A stretch of DNA of 64,000 nucleotides, taken from Citrobacter freundii (GTDB lineage: Bacteria; Pseudomonadota; Gammaproteobacteria; Enterobacterales; Enterobacteriaceae). Positions 53,493 to 60,747 of this stretch are shown here, piece after piece. Position 1 is the first letter of the stretch; every line of letters begins with the position of its first letter. The notes below the pieces were generated by a model. It had not been told where the DNA came from and made no database searches. It saw only the letters and a program-made list of their open reading frames with translations. A program made the position numbers and the translations under genes. The stretch is taken from positions 434,001 through 498,000 of the forward strand of contig NZ_JAALBX010000001.1 of the NCBI RefSeq assembly GCF_011077955.1, written 5' to 3'.

Positions 53493-53727
53493 TAGCCACG
53501 TAACGATGCCAGAGCACTTTCATTGCACGATGGCCTATTTTGAAATTCAAAATAGTTAACGTCAGTACCCAGACGATAGAGAAATAAACAATACGTTTAA
53601 ATAATGAATTAGCACCCAGTTCACTGGAATAATTCTGTATCAGATACCAAAACAGGACCGATACTGCAAAGATAACCACAACCAGTCCTGTTTTACGCCA
53701 CAGTCTCCATATCCTATTCATATTCAT
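53440..53727 (-). pseudogene. two-helix fragment, possibly the start of tssM
   Basis: A 95-codon frame with a basic N-terminus and two membrane helices (about residues 13-30 and 43-60). Its last about 20 codons (RYVASDKKETL onward) overlap the vasL remnant out of frame and look like vasL DNA read in the wrong frame. In related T6SS clusters tssM stands between the PAAR region and vasL, and TssM begins with two helices. I therefore suspect an N-terminal tssM piece fused out of frame to vasL. It could also be an independent small membrane protein. Confidence 0.45.
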
Positions 53728-54598
53728 TCCCTGGTATCAATGAACCAATAAAATGCTCTGCTTCAGGAGTCATCATGACAAGCAAAGTAGTGTCATTTCG
53801 ATCCACACTATCGGTGGTCAATGCCATGAGTAGCCATGCACTACTAGTCAGCAACAGTGAGGCAAGACCATCGAAATACTCATCGTGATCGTGCAATTGA
53901 AGAACCATTATTAAATCAACGGTTAATACCGATTCTTTGAGGCGCGACGCCCCCCATGCAACAGATAGCTTATCGGCTACAGAGAGCTCATCAGGTATGA
54001 CACGGACCGGGAAAATAGTTTTCCAGGCGATCATGAAAGCTAATTTCAGTTTGCCCTGCACAGGAATGTCGGTCAGCAGGGTAACGTTTAACTGAAGATC
54101 TGGGGGCAACATATTTACGGCGTTCTGGATCCCTGCAAGACACTGCTTTACCAGAGTCTCTTCAGTCGATAAATCACTGTTGAGTCGGTGTGATAATGTG
54201 TACTGAGGAGGAAGCGTATTATATTCACGCAGAATATTGTCAGCATTTACCCCGTGGGGGAGTAAAACACTACTTCCCGGAATCGTAAGCTGGCGGCTGG
54301 CCCAGATCTCCCATTTCTGCTGGCTGTTTTCAGCTTCTTTGAAATGAAATAGATGCTCAACGATTTCCTGACACCATTGCCAGCCTCGCAAACTGAAAAG
54401 GATAAGCCATACGCCACCGAGCGTAAGCGAGAGCCACCAGATATTCATGAATGGCAGTAACTTCACCGTACCGGAAGCATGAAGAATAAAGAGTAACACA
54501 CCCATAATCAGCGTCAGCATGCCCACTATCAGCCACTCGGCAAAATAAGGGGGCAACGACAACTCGGTCATCGTCAGTTTAATCGGTTCCCAGCCCAT
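53714..54598 (-). CDS. T6SS-associated membrane protein of unknown function
   Basis: A 294-residue protein with two N-terminal membrane helices (about residues 18-40 and 50-70), a soluble domain of about 150 residues and a further hydrophobic segment near residue 245. I do not recognise a domain. Genes of this kind follow the PAAR gene in some enterobacterial T6SS clusters. Its start lies four bases after the PAAR stop, and its end overlaps the next frame by 14 bases, so it was part of the T6SS operon. It appears intact. Confidence 0.6.
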   Translation of the reverse strand: MGWEPIKLTMTELSLPPYFAEWLIVGMLTLIMGVLLFILHASGTVKLLPFMNIWWLSLTLGGVWLILFSLRGWQWCQEIVEHLFHFKEAENSQQKWEIWASRQLTIPGSSVLLPHGVNADNILREYNTLPPQYTLSHRLNSDLSTEETLVKQCLAGIQNAVNMLPPDLQLNVTLLTDIPVQGKLKLAFMIAWKTIFPVRVIPDELSVADKLSVAWGASRLKESVLTVDLIMVLQLHDHDEYFDGLASLLLTSSAWLLMALTTDSVDRNDTTLLVMMTPEAEHFIGSLIPGNEYE

Positions 54599-54601
54599 TG
54601 A

Positions 54602-54868
54602 TTAGCTTACCGTATTTTTCGTTGCACTGGAGATCACGCGGCAACCGCACTGACACTTACACCCATCAACAACCACTGTACGTCCATTACTGGAACGCTT
54701 TGATGATCCTTCAATTATGGGATTCGCGCCATGTACCTCCACTGAACAGCTCACTAGATCGCCTACAACGGCATTTTTTATTCCTTTGATGGTATAATTT
54801 GATGAAGCAGAAATGACTTCACTACCATGGGTGGTTTTTTCACCCAGCAATACAAGCCCATTGGACAT
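54602..54868 (-). CDS. PAAR-domain T6SS spike-tip protein
   Basis: An 88-residue PAAR protein, the sharp cap placed on a VgrG trimer that carries effectors out. It shows a repeated beta pattern, VVGDLVSCSVEVHG followed by NPIIEGS, and a Cys-rich end CKCQCGCRV that probably holds the zinc. GGGGAA precedes the start. No complete VgrG remains in this window for it to bind. Confidence 0.85.
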   Translation of the reverse strand: MSNGLVLLGEKTTHGSEVISASSNYTIKGIKNAVVGDLVSCSVEVHGANPIIEGSSKRSSNGRTVVVDGCKCQCGCRVISSATKNTVS

Positions 54869-55139
54869 ATTATTCCCCTAAGATCTTTATCATGTTGAGA
54901 TCTTTTATTTGATATTCATATGTGCGACTTTATAAAAAACTGTAAATATAGTTCTATCAGAAATAACGCTGCCTATTAGATAAATTATTTTAGAATGAAC
55001 AATTTTAATTTCTTCCACACCTGTGTATCAAACTACTTTCCTCTCATCAATTTTTGGATGAATTTTCAAAACATTCAAATCATAAACACTAAGCAAAAAA
55101 TACTATCTTTCCTTAATAGAGACAGCTTTTTTTCTCTCC
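54869..55139. other. AT-rich gap upstream of PAAR
   Basis: No gene is visible. It is AT-rich with no clear promoter. It probably represents decayed remains of lipoprotein DNA, since recognisable lipoprotein sequence begins at 55140. Confidence 0.4.
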
Positions 55140-55440
55140 TCCTGTCCAGCGCAACACTGTTGCTCGCTATATCAATACCCGTTTTCGGCTTAAAAGGAAC
55201 GGTGAGCAGATGATAGCCAACCCGGGTACTTATAGCTCCCGTAGAGGTAAATATTTTGTCTCTGCATTTTTCCGAGCGATAAATGCATCCATCGGCAAAA
55301 TATCTCCATCAGGGGGTTTAACAACTGAAACCTTTACGGTTTCCTCCTCCGCTGGTGGAGACAGATCCTCACTTATTACACAGCTGCTAAGGGCTAATGA
55401 AGGTAAAAATTATAGAAGGTTGACTATTTTTATTCTTCGC
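55140..55440 (-). pseudogene. broken fifth copy of the immunity-type lipoprotein
   Basis: On the minus strand the sequence follows the first about 100 codons of its neighbours (VKVSVVKP, DGDILPMDA and, in another frame, the CRDKIF and HLLTVPFK regions). It lacks the ATG, has frame breaks from about codon 50, and ends abruptly after the region equivalent to SVALDGGG. It is a dead copy at the downstream end of the array. Confidence 0.85.
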
Positions 55441-55460
55441 ACCATTTCCATAATTAACTT

Positions 55461-56216
55461 TCAGCGGCTTCTCTGTTTAACAAAATTATACTCCGTTTTT
55501 TCTGAGTTTGGAAAATGATGATCTATTATTTCATCTCCATTAGGATAAAAAAGGGAATATCCATCACCTTTTTTCTTCGGAGGAACAGCATTAACAACCA
55601 TATCAGAGTGAAAAATGGGTTTAAATACAATGCTATTAGCGTCATGGACACGATAAGTCAACATTGGCTGGCCTTGTATGCTAAGAACTAACATCTCCTC
55701 ATCTGTATTTTTTCTTCTAATTAAAGGATAGTAATTTTTTTCTATTTCTATAACACCATAGACATCATCATAATGCCCATCTCCCCTAGGGGGTGCATTT
55801 CTATCAAAAACAAACACAATATCACTGGGTATACTTCTCTTAACCCTTGCCCCGAATTTCTTCATGTTATGATATTGAAAATCAAACTTTATATTGCTTA
55901 ATTTCCACTCACACTGACCGCCGCCGTTCAGCGCAACGCTATTGCTCACCATATCGCTACCTGTTTCTGGCTTAAAAGGAACAGTCAGCAGATGATAACC
56001 AGCCCGGGAAGTTATCTCGCCCGTTGAGGTAAATATTTTATCTCTGCATTTTTCAGAACGATAAATCACATCCATTGGAAGAATATCAATATCAGCTGGT
56101 TTAACGACTGAGACCTTTACGGTTTTACCATCCGCTGGCGGAGAGAGATCTTCACTTAGTACACAGCCGCTAAGTGCTAATAACAGTAGCAGGTATAATA
56201 CATTAGCTATTTTCAT
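55461..56216 (-). CDS. immunity-type lipoprotein, copy A2
   Basis: A 251-residue lipoprotein with a signal ending ALSGC (Cys18). Its mature domain contains two cysteines shared by all copies (SEKCRDKIF and GGQCEWKLSN) and the sequences HLLTVPFK and APPRGDGHYDD. The place directly downstream of a lipase effector, the lipoprotein signal and the tandem multiplication suggest that it is a periplasmic immunity protein against that lipase (Tli type). Type A copies end in HFPNSEKTEYNFVKQRSR. It lies 28 bases after copy A1. Confidence 0.75.
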   Translation of the reverse strand: MKIANVLYLLLLLALSGCVLSEDLSPPADGKTVKVSVVKPADIDILPMDVIYRSEKCRDKIFTSTGEITSRAGYHLLTVPFKPETGSDMVSNSVALNGGGQCEWKLSNIKFDFQYHNMKKFGARVKRSIPSDIVFVFDRNAPPRGDGHYDDVYGVIEIEKNYYPLIRRKNTDEEMLVLSIQGQPMLTYRVHDANSIVFKPIFHSDMVVNAVPPKKKGDGYSLFYPNGDEIIDHHFPNSEKTEYNFVKQRSR

Positions 56217-56244
56217 TCATCCCACCATTTCCATTATAAATATT

Positions 56245-57000
56245 TTAACGGCTTCTTTGCTTTACAAAATCAAATTTCGTTTTCTCCGAATTTGGAAAAC
56301 GATGGTCTATTATTTGTTCACCATTAGGATAAGAAAGAGTATATCCATCGCCTTTTTCCTTAGGGGGGGTTGCGTTAACAACCATCTCCGAATGAAAAAC
56401 AGGGTTGAATACAATACTATTTTCATCATGAACACGATAAGTCAGCATCGGTTGGCCTTGGATATAAAGAGCATCCATGCCATTTTTCGCTAACCCCTTT
56501 AAAATAGTAGGGTAATATTCTTTTTTTATAACAACATAACCTGATACATCTTCATAATGACCATCACCTCTTGGAGGAGCATTATTGTCAAATACGAATA
56601 CTATATCGTCAGGAGTGTTTTCTGTTACTTTTGAACCAAACTGGCTTATATCATGATATTCAAAATCAAATTTTATATTACTTAGTTTCCACTCACACCG
56701 ACCTCCGCCATCCAGAGCAATACTATTACTCACCATATCGCTCCCTTTTTCCGGCTTAAAAGGAACGGTAAGCAGGTGATAACCCGCCCGGGAAGTTATC
56801 TCGCCTGTTGAGGTAAATATTTTGTCCCGACATTTTTCTGAACGATAAATCACATCCATTGGAAGAATATCGACATCGGCTGGTTTAACGACGGCAACTT
56901 TGACCGTCTTACCGTCTGCTGGCGGAGAGAGATCTTCACTAAGGACACAGCCACTAAGCACTAATAAAGGTAACAGGCATAGAACATTAACTATTTTCAT
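56245..57000 (-). CDS. immunity-type lipoprotein, copy A1
   Basis: Equal in length (251 residues) and very similar to copy A2, differing mainly in the central part around residues 110-190 and identical over long stretches at both ends. Signal ending VLSGC; same two cysteines and same C-terminal type. The pair looks like a tandem duplication followed by divergence of the central surface, which could alter which lipase is recognised. Confidence 0.75.
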   Translation of the reverse strand: MKIVNVLCLLPLLVLSGCVLSEDLSPPADGKTVKVAVVKPADVDILPMDVIYRSEKCRDKIFTSTGEITSRAGYHLLTVPFKPEKGSDMVSNSIALDGGGRCEWKLSNIKFDFEYHDISQFGSKVTENTPDDIVFVFDNNAPPRGDGHYEDVSGYVVIKKEYYPTILKGLAKNGMDALYIQGQPMLTYRVHDENSIVFNPVFHSEMVVNATPPKEKGDGYTLSYPNGEQIIDHRFPNSEKTKFDFVKQRSR

Positions 57001-57027
57001 TCATCGCCCCATTTCCATAATGAATTT

Positions 57028-57110
57028 TTAATGGATTCTCTGTTTGACGAAATCATATTTCGTTTTTTCTGAGTTTGGAAAACGATGATCTACTTTCTTC
57101 TCTCCATTAG
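57028..57110 (-). pseudogene. orphan 3' end of a type A lipoprotein gene
   Basis: The minus strand reads, in frame to a TAA at 57030-57028, NGEKKVDHRFPNSEKTKYD and then FVKQRIH, which is the C-terminal end of a type A copy. Nothing of the rest of that gene is present. It directly follows the type B copy and marks an old recombination joint between type B and type A units. Confidence 0.85.
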
Positions 57111-57131
57111 GGCACCCTAAGATAACTGAAC

Positions 57132-57878
57132 CTATTTCATCGTCTTTAATTTTTCAAAATCGAGAGGATAAGACCCTTTTGCTTTAATAGTTTTAGTTCC
57201 ATCAGGATAAATTGATAGCGTTTTATCACCTAATTTTTCTGGGCCTAATATCGTTATAATTTTATCAGAATAGACATGGGGTTTAAATAATATACTCGTC
57301 ACATCGTGAACCCGATAAGTCAACATTTTTTCACTTTCAATGCTAAGGGTTTTTGCATGATCAACAATACGGTCGTACACTACTAAAGGATAATAATCAT
57401 TCTCTATTTTTATAGCACCATAGACGTCTTCATAGTGACCATCTCCTCGGGGGGGGGCATTTTTGTCAAAAACAAAAACAATATCACTAGAAACACTTTG
57501 TTTTATATCTGCCCCAAATTTGGTCATGTCGCTAAACTTAAACTGGAAGCGTATATTACTGAGTTTCCACTCACACTGACCACCGCCGTCCAGCGCAACA
57601 CTGTTGCTCACCATATCACTACCCGTTTCAACCTTAAAAGGAACGGTAAGCAGATGATAGCCAGCCCGGGAACTTATTGCTCCCGAAGAGGTAAATATTT
57701 TGTCCCTGCATTTTTCAGAGCGATAAATCACATCCATCGGCAGAATATCGACATCAGCAGGTTTCACAACGGCAACGTTTACGGTTTGACCATTTGGTGG
57801 CGGAGAGAGATTTTCACTTAACGCGCAGCCGCTAAGTGCTGAGAACGGTAGCAGGTAAAATACATTAGCTATTTTCAT
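57132..57878 (-). CDS. immunity-type lipoprotein, copy B2
   Basis: A 248-residue lipoprotein with a signal ending ALSGC (Cys18). The first about 150 residues resemble both A and B copies closely (SEKCRDKIFTSSGAISS, GGQCEWKLSN, FDKNAPPRGDGHYED), while the last about 90 are of type B, ending YPLDFEKLKTMK. Its start overlaps, in the ATGA manner, the end of an orphan lipase tail at 57875-58080, just as copy B1 overlaps the true lipase gene. Confidence 0.75.
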   Translation of the reverse strand: MKIANVFYLLPFSALSGCALSENLSPPPNGQTVNVAVVKPADVDILPMDVIYRSEKCRDKIFTSSGAISSRAGYHLLTVPFKVETGSDMVSNSVALDGGGQCEWKLSNIRFQFKFSDMTKFGADIKQSVSSDIVFVFDKNAPPRGDGHYEDVYGAIKIENDYYPLVVYDRIVDHAKTLSIESEKMLTYRVHDVTSILFKPHVYSDKIITILGPEKLGDKTLSIYPDGTKTIKAKGSYPLDFEKLKTMK

Positions 57879-58080
57879 TCAGCATATTCCTTTTCTGTCT
57901 TACGGAAGCGCTCCAGGGCGGGCTTCTCTTCAGGCATTTTTTTTAGTTACTCTTAGGGTTTCCACTACCAGACGCTGCAACGCGGCAAACCGTCGATTTC
58001 ATTTCTTTTTCATTATCCGGGATACCGGCATCTGATAAGTATTTTTTGAATGCGGCTCTACTCTCTTTCCTTTTCATGAG
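57875..58080 (-). pseudogene. orphan C-terminal fragment of the lipase effector
   Basis: The minus strand here matches the last about 65 codons of the lipase gene (58871-59070): MKRKESRAAFKKYLSDAGIP, then the region of LFAALQRLVVETLRV, and PALERFRKT before the stop. There are at least two frameshifts (near the AALQR region, and a run of eight A's before the MPE region). It stands upstream of lipoprotein B2 exactly as the real lipase end stands before B1, so the duplicated unit was lipase-tail plus immunity gene, or an entire second lipase has since been deleted. Confidence 0.88.
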
Positions 58081-58127
58081 GACTTGAAATAACAGCGATA
58101 TAAAGTAAGCATCTTAAGTAGCTAAAT

Positions 58128-58874
58128 TTATTTCATCATTTTTAATTTTTCAAAATCAGGATAATCTGGCTCTTCTTTATCAGTAGTCTTTGTGCCATCA
58201 GGGTATGTAATAATAAAATCACCACCAAAATTTTCCGGGCCTAATACATTTACAATTTTCTTTGAATAAACACTCGGTTTAAATGTAATTTTTTTAACAT
58301 TATGCATATGATAGGTCATTAAATTTGCCCCTTTAACCTGAATATATTTACGATTTTTCACATAGCGATCATAAACAATCAGAGGGTAGTAATCTTTCTC
58401 TATTATCACATCCCCATAAACATCTTCATAGTGACCATCTCCTCGGGGGGGTGCATTTTTGTCAAAAACAAAAACAATATCACTAGAAACATTTTGTTTA
58501 ATATCCGTCCCAAATTTCGTCATATTGCTGAACTTAAACTGGAAGCGTATATTGCTGAGTTTCCACTCACACTGACCACCACCCTCCAGCGCAACGCTGT
58601 TGCTCACTGTATTACTACCCGCTTCTGGCTTAAAAGGAACGGTGAGCAGATGATAGCCAGCCCGGGAACTTATTGCTCCCGAAGAGGTAAATATTTTGTC
58701 CCTGCATTTTTCAGAGCGATAAATTACATCCATCGGCAGAATATCGACATCAGCAGGTTTCACAACGGCAACGTTTACGGTTTGACCATTTGGTGGCGGT
58801 GAGAGATTTTCACTTAACGCGCAGCCGCTAAGTGCTAAGAACGGTAGCAGGTAAAATACATTAGCTATTTTCAT
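58128..58874 (-). CDS. immunity-type lipoprotein, copy B1 (next to the effector)
   Basis: A 248-residue lipoprotein, signal ending ALSGC (Cys18), the copy directly after the lipase: its ATG overlaps the lipase TGA (ATGA), so the two are made together. Its N-terminal 150 residues are almost those of B2, while the C-terminal third is different (VYDRYVKNRKYIQVKG onward). Being coupled with the effector, it is the best candidate for the cognate immunity protein. In Enterobacter cloacae a lipoprotein (Tli) of comparable position neutralises the phospholipase Tle. Confidence 0.78.
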   Translation of the reverse strand: MKIANVFYLLPFLALSGCALSENLSPPPNGQTVNVAVVKPADVDILPMDVIYRSEKCRDKIFTSSGAISSRAGYHLLTVPFKPEAGSNTVSNSVALEGGGQCEWKLSNIRFQFKFSNMTKFGTDIKQNVSSDIVFVFDKNAPPRGDGHYEDVYGDVIIEKDYYPLIVYDRYVKNRKYIQVKGANLMTYHMHNVKKITFKPSVYSKKIVNVLGPENFGGDFIITYPDGTKTTDKEEPDYPDFEKLKMMK

Positions 58875-60745
58875 TCAGCATATTCCCTTTTTGTCTTACG
58901 GAAGCGCTCCAGGGCGGGCTTCCCTTCAGGCATTTTTTCCGTCACTCTCAGGGTTTCCACTACCAGACGCTGCAACGCTGCAAACAATCGATTTCTTTCC
59001 TTTTCATTATCCGGGATACCGGCATTTGATAACTGTTTTTCGAATGCGACCCTGCTCTCTTTACGTTTCAGAGGGGCATCGGGGCAAACCAGTTCCACCA
59101 GTTGGTCATTAATATACGGCAGATAGGCGGCGGGCATAAAATGGTCGCGCGGGTCGGTAAGTATGGAGTCTAAATCCGGGTTGGTGTTTTTGGGAAAAAA
59201 TTGCTTCAGGCTATCGGGTGTTAAAGATCGAATAAATTGTACATCCTGATTTTTCGCAGAAATGCTTTTCTCTTCCGCCAGGGAGGGAATTAAATAATAC
59301 TTTGTTTTTTTAGGCAGACGGTACTTTATCCTACGACATTTAGGCGCGCTCATTGAGCCTTCACATTGCAGGCTTTCCACCACTTGGGTGGTATAATAGA
59401 ACAGCGCAATATCGCCGTGATGCCAGAAGCAATCCCCCACGGTAATGCCGCTGATTTTTTGTGAGAGCAATTCCGCTACAGACCATGTAGTACCCAATAC
59501 ACTACCAACCGGGCCATAAATCTCATAAAACCAATTATAGAGATTTACATCCATTGGTACGCTGGTGATGGTATCCGAGTCATTAACGTGCCGATAATGC
59601 GTAATCCCCGTCAGCTGCAGGATGGCGTCTGCAGTAAACACCCTTGGCATACCGTAGGTGTAGAGTAAGGGATTAGTCGATTTTAACTCTGCGGCATAAA
59701 TCAATGCCAGCGCTCCTCCTAAGCTGTGTCCGCAAAGAAAAAAATTTCTTTTAGCAATGAGATTAGCTAGTTCTATAAAGTCCGAATCAGACTTATCCTT
59801 AGCACACTCAAAAGCATCTAAAAAACCCTTATGAATCTTACCCGTCGGAGCAAGATAGGATGGGCATACCTGTGGGCTGAAGGTTATATCTGTCACCCAG
59901 TCTCTCACCTCCTGAGTGCCACGCCAGGCCACTATGACATGTTCATTGTTGGAAACATAAAATAACTGGGTGTCGTGCTGAATAATGTTTCCTGCGGTAG
60001 TGACAAAGCGAGTTTTAAAATAACGCTGGCTAAATGGTATATCTTTGACAACGGCGTAGTAATCATTCGCATCACTTAATTTTGGTGCGGCGGAGAGATC
60101 GATACATTGTTTCTCAAAATATTGAATAATCTGTTCTTCCTCCGAGTATGAAAGATCGGCCATTATCCCCAGGTTGTAGGCATTAACTATCGAATAATCC
60201 GTTTGATGGTGCAATATTAATGACCATGCCCGAAAAGGACATATTTCAAAAACGTACCGACAGTTAAGTTTTTTTATCGTCTGTCCGGCAAACCGGGCGT
60301 CGGGGAAATGGTATTCCGGTGGATTCGCCTTGTCTTTCCATTCAGGCGCCATTTCAGGAAGAGCATCGCACAACTGGCCTATTTTCAGATAACGATATTC
60401 GTATCCTTCAATAATCGCTTTGGGTTTTACGGTGGAATCGTCCTCAGTTCGTCCACCACATCGCAATGATCTTTTCTCCATTTCCTCAGCAAGTGCTTTT
60501 GCTTCAATATGCAGCGTTATTTCAAGAGGATGTAAACCCTCAATTCGAATGATCCCACTGGCGTCACTTTTACCAGTATAAGAAGCACACTGACTACGGG
60601 TTGCTGCATTCTCAGCCACATATGGCATATTGGGAATGGGGTCTTCTAGTTCATCCAGAAGTTGGATTTCAACCCAGTATCTTTTTTGTTTACCCGTCCA
60701 GGCATCCGGAAATTTACATTCGAGAGACGTCGTTGCTGCGCTCAT
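58871..60745 (-). CDS. class-3 lipase T6SS effector (Tle-like)
   Basis: A 624-residue protein. Residues 1-110 form a beta-rich domain (KRYWVEIQLLDELEDPIPN, ASGIIRIEGLHP) like those that dock effectors on VgrG. Residues about 230-460 are a lipase_3 fold: VAWRGT as oxyanion motif, GHSLGG at 339-344 with the nucleophile Ser341, Asp391 in NDSDTITSVP, and a His in FWHHGDIALFY. A helical C-terminus follows. It probably attacks phospholipids of rival cells. Only three bases separate it from the tssC-vgrG chimera, whose VgrG tail would be its natural carrier. It looks intact. Confidence 0.83.
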   Translation of the reverse strand: MSAATTSLECKFPDAWTGKQKRYWVEIQLLDELEDPIPNMPYVAENAATRSQCASYTGKSDASGIIRIEGLHPLEITLHIEAKALAEEMEKRSLRCGGRTEDDSTVKPKAIIEGYEYRYLKIGQLCDALPEMAPEWKDKANPPEYHFPDARFAGQTIKKLNCRYVFEICPFRAWSLILHHQTDYSIVNAYNLGIMADLSYSEEEQIIQYFEKQCIDLSAAPKLSDANDYYAVVKDIPFSQRYFKTRFVTTAGNIIQHDTQLFYVSNNEHVIVAWRGTQEVRDWVTDITFSPQVCPSYLAPTGKIHKGFLDAFECAKDKSDSDFIELANLIAKRNFFLCGHSLGGALALIYAAELKSTNPLLYTYGMPRVFTADAILQLTGITHYRHVNDSDTITSVPMDVNLYNWFYEIYGPVGSVLGTTWSVAELLSQKISGITVGDCFWHHGDIALFYYTTQVVESLQCEGSMSAPKCRRIKYRLPKKTKYYLIPSLAEEKSISAKNQDVQFIRSLTPDSLKQFFPKNTNPDLDSILTDPRDHFMPAAYLPYINDQLVELVCPDAPLKRKESRVAFEKQLSNAGIPDNEKERNRLFAALQRLVVETLRVTEKMPEGKPALERFRKTKREYAE

Positions 60746-60747
60746 TG

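Noticed and set aside
55210..55518. A 102-codon plus-strand frame as a gene
   Set aside because: It is the antisense of the broken lipoprotein copy and part of copy A2; similar antisense frames recur opposite the other copies.
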